Assembly (NCBI GenBank): GCA_020354155.1
Contig: CP070644.1
Coordinates: forward strand, 2,310,681-2,333,046
DNA: 22,366 nt
Direction: 5' to 3'
Origin: Nitrospiraceae bacterium
GTDB taxonomy: Bacteria; Nitrospirota; Thermodesulfovibrionia; UBA6902
Under the pieces are notes generated by a model. The model was not told the origin of the DNA. It worked only from the letters and a program-made list of their open reading frames with translations, and did no database searches. The position numbers were made by a program, and so were the translations under genes. Position 1 is the first letter of the stretch. Each line of letters begins with the position of its first letter. Below are positions 7,469 to 14,657 of this stretch, piece after piece.

Positions 7469-8437
7469 ATGCTTTCCATTGGTAACATACCCATTCCCTC
7501 ATCACTGATCCTTGCCCCTATGGCAGGAATCAGCGATCAGCCATACCGGCTCGTGAACAGGGCCTTTGGATGTGAGTTTGCCTTCACTGAAATGACCAGT
7601 GCAGCTGCCCTCGCCTACAGAAGCGGGCGGACACTTGAGAGGCTTTCCATACTTCCTGAAGACAGACCGCTTGGCATCCAGATAGTAGGCGCTGACCCTG
7701 AGATCCTGAAAATGGCCCTCGACGTTATTCATGAGTATTCCTTTGATACCATCGATTTCAATGCTGCCTGCCCGGTGAGAAAAGTTGCTGGAAAAGGCAA
7801 AGGGGCAGGTTTGCTGCTTGAGCCCCTCAAACTGCAAAAGCTCCTGAAGGTTATTGTCAAAAATACTTCTCTTCCGGTAACGGTCAAGATACGGTCAGGC
7901 TGGGATGAAACATCTGTTAATGCAGTGGATATTGCACTCTGTGCCGAGGATGCCGGCATACAGGGACTTATCATACACGGCAGGACCCGGGACCAGCGAT
8001 ATAAAGGAAGAGTTGATTATTCCATTATCAGAAAAGTGAAAGAGGCGCTCACCATACCCGTTATAGCAAGCGGAGATGCCCTGACCCCGGCGCTTGTCAG
8101 GCAGATGTTTGAAGAAACCGGGTGCGACGGAGTGGCCCTTGCCCGGGGGGCCCTTGGCAATCCCTGGATATTTCCCCAGACAATGGCACTCCTTCAGAAT
8201 GGCACCGTACTGCCCGCTCCTGATATTGATGAAAAAATCCGGGTCATCCGCGAGCATCTGGCAGCAACTATCGATTTTTACGGGGAGAAGCTTGGTGTCA
8301 TTCTTTTCCGAAAATTCATGGCCTGGTACACAAAGGGGCTACCAATAAAAGAATTGCGCGGCAAGGCATTTGGAGCCCGAACCGGTGACGAGATGTTTCA
8401 TTTGATAAGCAGGGTGCAGGCTCATATTGCTGCCTGA
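7469..8437 (+). CDS. dusB: tRNA-dihydrouridine synthase (DusB-like)
   Basis: Dus enzymes use FMN and NADPH to reduce specific uridines of tRNA to dihydrouridine. The 322-residue protein shows the N-terminal LILAPMAGISDQPYR (13-27) FMN-site segment, FTEMTSAAAL, and the catalytic-cysteine region DFNAACPVRKVAGKGKGAGLL, where the cysteine equals the proton donor of the NxGCPxxKV motif (here NAACPVRKV, a conservative change). HGRTRDQRYKG and VIASGDALTP (FMN phosphate side) follow, then LARGALGNPWIF. The helical C-terminal tRNA-binding domain is present. It lies 9 bases after maf. The DusB subgroup is judged from length and motif wording, not from a tree. Confidence 0.9.
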   Translation: MLSIGNIPIPSSLILAPMAGISDQPYRLVNRAFGCEFAFTEMTSAAALAYRSGRTLERLSILPEDRPLGIQIVGADPEILKMALDVIHEYSFDTIDFNAACPVRKVAGKGKGAGLLLEPLKLQKLLKVIVKNTSLPVTVKIRSGWDETSVNAVDIALCAEDAGIQGLIIHGRTRDQRYKGRVDYSIIRKVKEALTIPVIASGDALTPALVRQMFEETGCDGVALARGALGNPWIFPQTMALLQNGTVLPAPDIDEKIRVIREHLAATIDFYGEKLGVILFRKFMAWYTKGLPIKELRGKAFGARTGDEMFHLISRVQAHIAA

Positions 8438-8468
8438 AAGACCTGTCTTTGATGGCAGCAGATTAGTA

Positions 8469-8498
8469 TTGACATTTCAGAACAAAAGATGCCATTAT
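8469..8498 (+). promoter_or_regulatory. Predicted promoter of the cold-shock gene
   Basis: A consensus -35 TTGACA (8469-8474) and a -10-like CATTAT (8493-8498) are 18 bases apart. The ATG at 8623 would leave a leader of roughly 115-120 bases, comparable to the long leaders of cold-shock genes. Confidence 0.5.
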
Positions 8499-8536
8499 GT
8501 ACATGATGTTTTAGAAGTTTTTGTCACACGAAGGGT

Positions 8537-8597
8537 CACAAAGACTTTAAACTTTGTGGCCATTTTTATTAAGGGCTGAATTCACAATGAATTCGGC
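8537..8597 (+). promoter_or_regulatory. Two hairpins in the cold-shock gene leader
   Basis: The first hairpin pairs CACAAAG (8537-8543) with CTTTGTG (8552-8558). The second pairs GCTGAATTCA (8575-8584) with TGAATTCGGC (8588-8597) across a 3-base loop, one pair being G-U. Both lie between the predicted promoter and AAGGAGGAG. Such leader structures could respond to temperature as in cspA mRNA; that function is inference. Confidence 0.4.
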
Positions 8598-8622
8598 TGA
8601 TTAACAAGGAGGAGAAAGTAGT

Positions 8623-8826
8623 ATGGCAAATGGTACTGTAAAATGGTTCAACGAATCTAAGGGGTTTGGTTTTATTACCCAGGATGATGGGGGTCCCGAC
8701 GTTTTCGCGCATTATTCTGAAATCCAGGGTGATGGCTTCAGAAATCTGGCTGAAGGGGACTCTGTAACCTTTGATATCGTTGATGGCGACAAAGGCCCAA
8801 AAGCAACAAATATCGTAAAGCAGTAA
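8623..8826 (+). CDS. cspA: Cold-shock domain protein (CspA family)
   Basis: A single-domain RNA/ssDNA-binding protein that melts RNA structure, acting as an RNA chaperone. The 67-residue product is a complete cold-shock domain: NGTVKWFNESKGFGFI (3-18) contains RNP1 (KGFGFI), and DVFAHYSEI (26-34) contains RNP2. It has HY in place of the frequent HFS, a mild variation. GDSVTFDIVDGDKGPKATNI completes the five-stranded barrel. A strong ribosome binding site, AAGGAGGAGAAAG, precedes the ATG. The gene has its own promoter, a structured leader and a terminator, so it is a single-gene unit. Family members are hard to tell apart, so the symbol denotes family only. Confidence 0.95.
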   Translation: MANGTVKWFNESKGFGFITQDDGGPDVFAHYSEIQGDGFRNLAEGDSVTFDIVDGDKGPKATNIVKQ

Positions 8827-8834
8827 TTACGGAA

Positions 8835-8865
8835 AGCAGGCCCTGAACAAGGGCCTGCTTTTTTT
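8835..8865 (+). terminator. Rho-independent terminator of the cold-shock gene
   Basis: AGCAGGCCC and GGGCCTGCT form a perfect 9-bp GC-rich stem with a 7-base loop, followed by a run of seven T residues. It starts 9 bases after the stop codon. On the other strand the hairpin is followed by CTTTCC, so it may also weakly end the convergent selenoprotein transcript. Confidence 0.9.
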
Positions 8866-8904
8866 AAGCCTCCGGATTATTCCTGTCCTGGATCCACAGA
8901 ATCT

Positions 8905-9240
8905 CTAAACACGTTGGAGCTGTTTTAATAATTCTTCATGCCCCATGAAACCCAGCATCCTGTGCTGTTCGTTCCCCTCTGCATCCAGGACAAGAAAAGT
9001 TGGCGTTCCCCTTACATTAAACCTCATAAACTGCTCCCCGTCTTTTCCTGACTCGTATTTCATTGCAATGTAATTGCTATTGATATACTCGATAACTTCA
9101 TCTTTCAGAAACGCACCTGTTTCCATTCTCATGCAGGCCCCTCAGCCGGCGCCGAAAAAATCAATAAATACTTTCTTGCTCTCATTTTTTGCCATTTCCA
9201 GTGCAGTTGAAAGGCTGTCCTGCCAGATAATTTCTCCCAT
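8905..9240 (-). CDS. Thioredoxin-like selenoprotein with UxxC redox site (UGA read through)
   Basis: Read from ATG 9240 to the TAA-side end at 8905, the frame has one internal stop, TGA at 9144-9142 (codon 33). If it is decoded as selenocysteine the product is 111 residues with a thioredoxin fold. FIDFF at 25-29 is the central strand, then GAGUGACMRME with U33-G-A-C36 at the place of the CxxC redox site, a helix, and VRGTPTFLVLDAEG with the cis-proline of the fold at residue 80. The start has a perfect AAGGAG seven bases upstream of the ATG, whereas the shorter ORF beginning at 9132, after the UGA, has no ribosome binding site and would lose the first strand and half the active site. No signal peptide, so cytoplasmic. 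The usual WC is GU here. The alternative is a pseudogene by a TGC/TGG-to-TGA change, but conservation on both sides of the codon argues against decay. Substrate unknown. Confidence 0.72.
9112..9141 (-). promoter_or_regulatory. Candidate bacterial SECIS element after the UGA codon
   Basis: Directly after the UGA the mRNA can fold by pairing CCUG (nucleotides 5-8 after UGA) with CAGG (23-26), with an inner CAU/AUG pair closing a GAGA loop. An alternative 5-bp stem pairs UGCAU with GUGCG using wobbles. Bacterial SECIS elements lie within the coding region just after UGA and bind SelB. This one sits rather close to the UGA compared with typical spacing, so the fold is only a candidate. Confidence 0.35.
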
Positions 9241-9315
9241 TGCATTTCTCCTTGTTGTATTGATTCACTTTGAATATATGTATACATTCACTGCTGTTAC
9301 ATTTATACTCATGAG

Positions 9316-9467
9316 CAGGCTGAATGCCGAGCAAACAGAATTGCGACACCTCACATAAAGATACCGCTCAATTTATTCTTTCTATTTATCACGCCATATA
9401 TCATTTTAAGGCAACACCAGTATTTAAAACCTGTTGATCCAGTACTGTTTTTTCGGTGTTCGTCCTG
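9316..9467. repeat. Inverted-repeat element, copy 2
   Basis: This 152-bp sequence shares the left end CAGGCTGAAT and the internal block CAGAATTGCGACACCTCAC with copy 1. The right end, TACTGTTTTTTCGGTGTTCG then TCCTG, matches the left arm in inverted sense with more mismatches than copy 1. TATTTAAAAC near the right end is also shared. No coding capacity. The interval 9241-9574 holds this element and the AsmA leader, and nothing else that I recognise. Confidence 0.65.
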
Positions 9468-9574
9468 CGCATTAACACTATATCAGACAGATATGTTATA
9501 TATTACAGAATAAGGGTATCGATCAATCATTGCAACTTTTATAATTATTCATCTTATTAGATAAGGGAGAAATC

Positions 9575-12019
9575 ATGAAAAAAGCCCTCTTCATTATTGC
9601 CGTCATCATTGCATTGATAATTGCCGGTCTTACGGTCTTTGTCAAGACCTATGTAACGTCAGAACGTGTCATGGCCTATATCATCCCCGAAGCTGAAAAA
9701 GCCCTGAACAGAAAGGTGTCTGTTGGAGCAGTCAACATTAATATTTTTAAAGGCATTGATGTAAAGGACTTTGCTATCAAGGAGGCTGACGAAAGAACTG
9801 ATTTTGTATCATGCAGAAACTTTGTATTGAAATTTAAATTCTGGCCGCTCCTTTCTAAAAAACTGATTATTGATGAACTCAGACTGGAGTCTCCGCAGAT
9901 CCTGCTTAGTCGCGGGAAGGACGGCAGGTTCAATTATGAAGATATAGGAACATCAAAGGATATCGTCCGGCCTGATGCGGAGAAAGAGGCTGAAGCAACG
10001 GAGCCCCTGCCCATTTCTCTTTTGATCAGCAGTGTCCGGATAAGCAGTGCAAAACTCACCATGACAGACCTGAAAAAAGAGCTGCCCGACATAACTGGTT
10101 CACTTGATGTTCAAATAGCAATGAAAAGCATAAGCGGCTCTGATGCCCGTACCAGCGGTATGCTGGCAGTGAATATTGAGAAATTAATACTCCATAAACC
10201 TGAAAGGAGGGAGATCAGCAATATTACTGCTGAAGTCGACTATACAGGCAGCGTCAACATTGACTCCTATGATATAACCATTGACAAAGCTGACGTCAGA
10301 GTGCAGGAGATAGCTGCTTCTGTGAAGGGCACTGTGCAGCATATACGGACAAAACGTGTGATGGACATTTCCCTTTCGCTGCCGAACCTGCAGCTCAATG
10401 AACTGGAAAAGATCATGTCGCAGTTTTCTGACACCGGAGATCTGAAGATGACCGGCACTATGGCTGCAGACATAAATCTCTCAGGCACTGCGGACAGCCT
10501 TGATAATCTGAAGAGTGATGGAACACTTGCACTTAAAGAGGTTGTCCTTAATTACAATAAAGCGAATTACGATATTAATGGTGATCTGAGCCTCGGTACA
10601 GTATCAGACAATGCAACTATAAAGAATGCAACCCTTGTTATCGCAGGCATCCCCCTTTCTCTACAGGGTGATATAAAGGGCATGAGCACATCCCCCCGTC
10701 TGAATGTGAAAGTTCAGGTCCCGAAGACAGATGCAGCTAAACTTCAGAAGGCAGCTGCTTCCGTTGCCTCAGTCGATGATCTGAAGGCATCAGGATCCCT
10801 CTCGGTGGATATACACATTCAGGGTGAGACAAAAAATCCTGAGACCCTTCAAGCAGAGGGCACTGTTGTTATGGACAGCCTCGGCATTGAGTACCAGGGC
10901 ATAAAAACTGCCCTGAATGGACAGGCTGATATGAAAAAGGACATTGTGAATGTAGATATAACGGGCACAATCGGCGAGGACAGTGCCAGTCTGAAAGGAA
11001 CGGTGAAAAGCCCCTTTAAAAACCAGAATATACATCTCAACATTTATGCTAAAAAACTGAACCTCGATCAATTGATTGCTCTTGTTCCCTCAAAGGGGAA
11101 AGAGTCTGTGAAGAGCGGTCAACCATCGCAGAAAAAAGGAGCAGACCTTGAAGCAGAGCCCCTTGATCTCACGCTTACAGCAAAAGGTGAAATCAAAGTA
11201 GACTCGGCGCTTTACAAAGGACTATCGATTGATAATTTTTATGGCAGCTACAGCTATGTCAACAACAGGCTCGTCATATCCGACATGACCGGGACTATCG
11301 GGAAAGGCAGTTTCAGGGTAAACAGTGAAGTTGATCTTTCAAAACCCGGTTATGCATATAAGCTTTCATCCACAATAAAGGCCTTTGAGGCTGAAAAATT
11401 TGTAAATGCATTTTTTCCGAAAGCAAAGGACACTGTCTTCGGGCTGCTGGCAATGAACGTTAATCTGAGCGGTACAGGCACCCTGCCATCGAGTATAAAG
11501 AAAAATATTTCCGGCACAGCTGATTTCACCCTCCAGGATGGCAAACTTACAAATACGGGGTTATCTGAACGGTTCGCCGGTTTCCTAGAGATGAATGAAA
11601 TGGAGACCATCATTCTGAAAGATGCAAAGGGTACCGTCAAGGTCAGAGACGGTGTTGCAAGACTGGACAGCCTCTTCTCATCAGACGATTTCCTCATGGG
11701 CCCCCTTGGCAACATCGGCCTCAACGAGACGCTGGACCTTGCCTTTGACCTGAAGCTGGCTCCACGACTTATGGACAAGGCAATGAGTTCAAAAATCGGC
11801 AAATATTTTAAAAACCAGGAAGGATGGGGGGTTATTCCGGTTATTGTCACGGGGACGCTGACAGACCCGTCGTACAAGGTCGATATGGATAAGGCGGGCA
11901 GACAGATAATCCAAAAAGAAACAGACAAGCTTATTGATAAACTTTTTGAGAAAAAGGGTGATGAAAAAAATCAGGAGATGGAGCCGGTCAAGGAGTTGCT
12001 GAAGGGGATATTCAAGTAA
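9575..12019 (+). CDS. AsmA family protein
   Basis: AsmA-family proteins are anchored in the inner membrane and extend through the periplasm; relatives (YhdP, TamB, YdbH) are implicated in moving phospholipids to the outer membrane. The 814-residue protein has an N-terminal membrane segment (about 4-24) and then the typical start RVMAYIIPEAEKALNRKVSVG, a family hallmark, with a long beta-rich body of repeating short strands (recurring G-x-L-x-x-D and NLSGT/DINLSGT phrases). A C-terminal AsmA_2-like segment (about 600-745) contains DFTLQDGKLTN and GPLGNIGL. The tail (about 770-814) is lysine- and glutamate-rich. AAGGGAG precedes the ATG. It is transcribed alone. It implies a Gram-negative cell envelope. 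Which AsmA subgroup cannot be settled here. Confidence 0.88.
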   Translation: MKKALFIIAVIIALIIAGLTVFVKTYVTSERVMAYIIPEAEKALNRKVSVGAVNINIFKGIDVKDFAIKEADERTDFVSCRNFVLKFKFWPLLSKKLIIDELRLESPQILLSRGKDGRFNYEDIGTSKDIVRPDAEKEAEATEPLPISLLISSVRISSAKLTMTDLKKELPDITGSLDVQIAMKSISGSDARTSGMLAVNIEKLILHKPERREISNITAEVDYTGSVNIDSYDITIDKADVRVQEIAASVKGTVQHIRTKRVMDISLSLPNLQLNELEKIMSQFSDTGDLKMTGTMAADINLSGTADSLDNLKSDGTLALKEVVLNYNKANYDINGDLSLGTVSDNATIKNATLVIAGIPLSLQGDIKGMSTSPRLNVKVQVPKTDAAKLQKAAASVASVDDLKASGSLSVDIHIQGETKNPETLQAEGTVVMDSLGIEYQGIKTALNGQADMKKDIVNVDITGTIGEDSASLKGTVKSPFKNQNIHLNIYAKKLNLDQLIALVPSKGKESVKSGQPSQKKGADLEAEPLDLTLTAKGEIKVDSALYKGLSIDNFYGSYSYVNNRLVISDMTGTIGKGSFRVNSEVDLSKPGYAYKLSSTIKAFEAEKFVNAFFPKAKDTVFGLLAMNVNLSGTGTLPSSIKKNISGTADFTLQDGKLTNTGLSERFAGFLEMNEMETIILKDAKGTVKVRDGVARLDSLFSSDDFLMGPLGNIGLNETLDLAFDLKLAPRLMDKAMSSKIGKYFKNQEGWGVIPVIVTGTLTDPSYKVDMDKAGRQIIQKETDKLIDKLFEKKGDEKNQEMEPVKELLKGIFK

Positions 12020-12040
12020 GGGAATCTGTCTATTCAACCA

Positions 12041-12080
12041 TTTTGTCATTCACCGGCACCGAGCAGGGGATCCAGAATTG
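12041..12080. repeat. Fragment of a dispersed intergenic repeat
   Basis: GTCATTCACCGGCACCGAGC followed by AGGGGATCCAGAATT resembles a decayed copy of the common GTCATTCCC...GATCCAG dispersed repeat. The rest of 12020-12249 is AT-rich and holds no gene that I can support. Confidence 0.35.
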
Positions 12081-12249
12081 TTAAAATGATGAAACACTTA
12101 CTGAGCCATATAATAATACGTAGTTTTAACTCTGGTGATAAAAATTCCAGACCATTTAAGAATAGATGGAACTATATGGTATTTGATAGTTCTGCCATGA
12201 ATAAGTGATGCAAACCTCATAGTTAGATCAATCATAAAAGGAGAAGAAG

Positions 12250-12687
12250 ATGAAACTGCCGGAGTATATAACTGCTGATGAAGTAAAAAGAGTCTGTAAT
12301 GAAATTGGCTTGCGTGACTGGTCCGAAATTACGGATCCATCTGTTTCAGGGGAGGAAGCATCCACTATTCTCAACATTGTGAATGCCAAAGAGATGAATA
12401 TTCCCCTTGAGACTTTTCGACAAGGCTTGGAAGTTGAGCTTGAACATGGAACAAGATTTGAGGATGCAAATGTAACGAACAATCACCCAATCTTGACAGG
12501 TAAGATCGTTATTGCACATCTCAAAGAGACTATGGACTATTATGAAAGAATCAATGTTGCTGAAATGGAAGGCGATTTATTAAAAGCAATCCAGTCCAAG
12601 AATATGGAAAAAATAGAATCGAAATATAAAAAACTGATAGAAGCTCAACAGGCACTAAATAAAGCGGTGGAAGAGCAGTTAAAATAA
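12250..12687 (+). CDS. DUF5661 family protein
   Basis: Function unknown. The 145-residue protein contains VELEHGTRFEDANVTNNHPILTGKIVIAHLKE with the conserved blocks EHGT, NVTNN and GKIxxAHLKE followed by DYY, which I recognise as the DUF5661 signature. The histidines and the acidic residues around EHG could bind a metal, but this is not shown. The first 60 residues (EYITADEVKRVCNEIGL) resemble a small helical domain, and the C-terminal third (about 100-145) is lysine- and glutamate-rich and likely a helical hairpin. AAAGGAGAAGAAG precedes the ATG. The codon use is more AT-rich than the neighbouring housekeeping genes. It heads a group of three small plus-strand genes. Confidence 0.75.
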   Translation: MKLPEYITADEVKRVCNEIGLRDWSEITDPSVSGEEASTILNIVNAKEMNIPLETFRQGLEVELEHGTRFEDANVTNNHPILTGKIVIAHLKETMDYYERINVAEMEGDLLKAIQSKNMEKIESKYKKLIEAQQALNKAVEEQLK

Positions 12688-12837
12688 ACCATCTAAGATG
12701 ACATTGCTGTGAACGCCTGCCAGCATTGCTGGTTTGATTTTTATTAGTTTGTATTCTCTAATAGTCTTGGGAGTGTGTTGCTGTCTTACATGGCAGGCAT
12801 CAGGGAATTTCGCATTCGACATAAAAAGGAGGGTAAG

Positions 12838-13290
12838 ATGAAAACATTAATACTCACTATTCTGGCAGTACTGATCATGTCAGTTCCAGCATACGCAGTC
12901 GAGGGTATGATTGATGTTAAAAGTTCATTCGGAGTGAAAGAAACGGGAGACAGACTGGAAAACGTCCTGAAAGAGAAAGGCATGACAATATTTAATAGAG
13001 TTAAACACTCTGATGCTGCTAAAAATGTGGGGGTAGAATTACGGGAAACAGAACTGATAATTTTTGGAAATCCCAAAGTAGGGAGTCCACTCATGAAGTG
13101 TGAGCAGAGCGTAGCCATTGATCTGCCACAAAAAGCTTTAATCTGGAAAGATGGAGAAGGAAATGTCTGGATATCATATAACAATCCAAGATATTTAGAA
13201 AAAAGACATACCATTTCCAATTGCGAGGAAGTAATTTCAAAAATAGAGAAGGCGCTTGCTGGTATCACAAAGGCTGCATCAGCAAAGTAA
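12838..13290 (+). CDS. DUF302 domain protein, exported
   Basis: DUF302 proteins are small and of unknown function, often found with thiosulfate or sulfur-related genes. The 150-residue product has a clear signal peptide (MKTLILTILAVLIMSVPAYA, predicted cleavage after Ala20) and then a single DUF302 domain. GVKETGDRLENVLKEKGM, the TELIIFGNPKVGSPLM block (FGNP-G-P-LM) and LPQKALIWKDGEGNVWISYN are its conserved parts. I chose ATG 12838 because AGGAGG lies just upstream and the signal peptide then begins at residue 1; the longer frame from 12775 lacks these. The mature protein has two cysteines (residues 83 and 130 region), which might form a disulfide in the periplasm. Confidence 0.85.
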   Translation: MKTLILTILAVLIMSVPAYAVEGMIDVKSSFGVKETGDRLENVLKEKGMTIFNRVKHSDAAKNVGVELRETELIIFGNPKVGSPLMKCEQSVAIDLPQKALIWKDGEGNVWISYNNPRYLEKRHTISNCEEVISKIEKALAGITKAASAK

Positions 13291-13357
13291 TGTGTTGTGA
13301 CAGCAGCAACCGCATCAATGCATAGTCACAGATACTGATATTATATTCGAGGAATAC

Positions 13358-13783
13358 ATGAAAGACACGTTGAAACCGGGCATTGAATATACCCACATTT
13401 TTACTATTCCGCCATCCAAAACAGTTCCGGCCCTTTATCCTGAATCAGAAGAATTCCTCGCAATGCCTGAAGTATTTGCAACTGGCTATATGATCGGACT
13501 GATTGAATGGACCTGCATAAAAGCAATAAATCCCTACCTTGACTGGCCCAGAGAGCAGACTGTTGGAATACATATTGATGTTAGCCACATATCAGCAACA
13601 CCTCCGGGATTAGAAGTAACTACTAAAGTAAAACTCATTAAGGTCGATGGCCGCAAGCTGGTATTTGAAGTGGAAGCTCATGATGGAGTCGATCTAATTA
13701 CCCGGGGGACACACGATCGATTCATAATCAACAAAGAGAAATTCGATGCAAAGATAAAAGAAAAGAACAGCAGCGTTGAGTAA
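13358..13783 (+). CDS. FlK-like hotdog thioesterase
   Basis: The 141-residue protein belongs to the fluoroacetyl-CoA thioesterase (FlK) branch of the hotdog-fold family. The catalytic triad of Streptomyces cattleya FlK (Thr42, Glu50, His76) has clear counterparts: FATGYM with Thr42, LIEWT with Glu50, and VGIHIDVSHISATPPG with the histidine at about residue 77 or 72. The GL...VTTKVKLIKVDGRKLVFEVEAHDG segment is the typical long central helix-strand region of hotdog folds. Most FlK-like proteins are unlikely to act on fluoroacetyl-CoA, so the substrate is unknown; an acyl-CoA is the safe statement. GAGGAATAC precedes the ATG. It follows DUF302 by 67 bases and converges with the alpha/beta hydrolase at a 13-base gap. 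Confidence 0.82.
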   Translation: MKDTLKPGIEYTHIFTIPPSKTVPALYPESEEFLAMPEVFATGYMIGLIEWTCIKAINPYLDWPREQTVGIHIDVSHISATPPGLEVTTKVKLIKVDGRKLVFEVEAHDGVDLITRGTHDRFIINKEKFDAKIKEKNSSVE

Positions 13784-13796
13784 CTGCCTGATAACT

Positions 13797-14606
13797 TTAA
13801 TGATAGTCATTCATAATATTACTCACAAACTCATGAATATGCCCTACATACTCATCTTGGGAAACCATAAAGGCATCATTGTGCCCGCCATGTAATTGTA
13901 CAAACTCTTTCGGTCCCTGTGCTGCTTCATAGAGCCGCCTGCCGAGTTCAACGGGGACAACTTCATCGCTTGTGCTGTGAAAAAACAGTTTCGGAACTTT
14001 GATGGTACCTATTTTATTGAAAGAGTCAAACCTTGTCTTTAACAATGCAGAAGGTAAAAAGGGCATGAGCTTTCTTGCCATGTCAGGAACAGAGGTGAAG
14101 GCCCCCTCAAGTATAAGTCCACCCAGTGCGTGCCCCTTGGCAAGGTCTATAATGACCGCTCCCCCCAGTGACTCACCATAGCCGATAATCGAATCAGCAC
14201 TAACATGTTTTTCATTCACTAAATAATCATAATAAGCCTGCACATCAAGATATATTCCATCTTCTGAGGGGGAACCGCTGCTCAGGCCATACCCCCTGTA
14301 ATCAAATATGAGGATGTCCAGATCTGTGTCGTGCAACATCTTAAGCTTTTCAAGACGATGACTGATGTTGCCGCCGTTGCCGTGAGCAAGAAGCACTGCA
14401 GCCTTCGGTGATTCAGATGGAATAAACCATCCATGAAGTTTCGTGCCGTCACTGGCTGTCAGATGTACGTCTTCATATGCCATAGACATGTCCTGCGGCG
14501 TTATCTCAAGAGTGGGAAAGGGAAAATAAAGACTTTTCTGCTCAAGAAAGCGGATAAAGAAAAATATAAGGAGAGCCACAGCAATAAATGAAAGGATAAG
14601 CTTCAT
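13797..14606 (-). CDS. Alpha/beta hydrolase, membrane-anchored (BEM46/ABHD13-like)
   Basis: A serine hydrolase of 269 residues. A hydrophobic segment at 2-20 anchors it to the inner membrane or serves as an uncleaved signal. The fold runs through LHGWFIPSE (57-65), the oxyanion region LLAHGNGGNISHR (72-84), and FDYRGYGLSSG (101-111). The nucleophile motif is GYGESLGG with Ser146, the acid is Asp214 in STSDEVVP, and the histidine is His242 in GGHND, giving a complete Ser-Asp-His triad. The pattern matches the BEM46/YqkD-type hydrolases; substrate unknown, perhaps lipid or ester. No clear ribosome binding site precedes the ATG. It is a single gene between the FlK-like gene and hisG. Confidence 0.85.
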   Translation of the reverse strand: MKLILSFIAVALLIFFFIRFLEQKSLYFPFPTLEITPQDMSMAYEDVHLTASDGTKLHGWFIPSESPKAAVLLAHGNGGNISHRLEKLKMLHDTDLDILIFDYRGYGLSSGSPSEDGIYLDVQAYYDYLVNEKHVSADSIIGYGESLGGAVIIDLAKGHALGGLILEGAFTSVPDMARKLMPFLPSALLKTRFDSFNKIGTIKVPKLFFHSTSDEVVPVELGRRLYEAAQGPKEFVQLHGGHNDAFMVSQDEYVGHIHEFVSNIMNDYH

Positions 14607-14657
14607 TGTATGATTATGCTGTTTTTATTATTTCATAGCAATGAACAAAAAACAGTT

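Noticed and set aside
8905..9132. A complete 75-residue gene starting at ATG 9132
   Set aside because: It lacks a ribosome binding site and half of the thioredoxin fold. The frame upstream is coding, has an ideal ribosome binding site, and is interrupted only by the UGA.
8905..9240. Reading the UGA gene as a pseudogene
   Set aside because: Only one stop, exactly at a redox-cysteine position, with intact fold on both sides and a strong ribosome binding site. It stays the main alternative if the genome lacks Sec machinery.
9074..9358. Plus-strand frame of 94 residues
   Set aside because: It is antisense to the selenoprotein gene and enters the repeat element; no family features and no ribosome binding site.
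11350..11928. Minus-strand frame of 192 residues
   Set aside because: It lies wholly antisense to the AsmA-family gene and is rich in Ser/Leu in the manner of a mirrored frame.
12775..13290. Longer form of the DUF302 gene starting at 12775
   Set aside because: The ATG at 12838 has AGGAGG upstream and puts a textbook signal peptide at residue 1.
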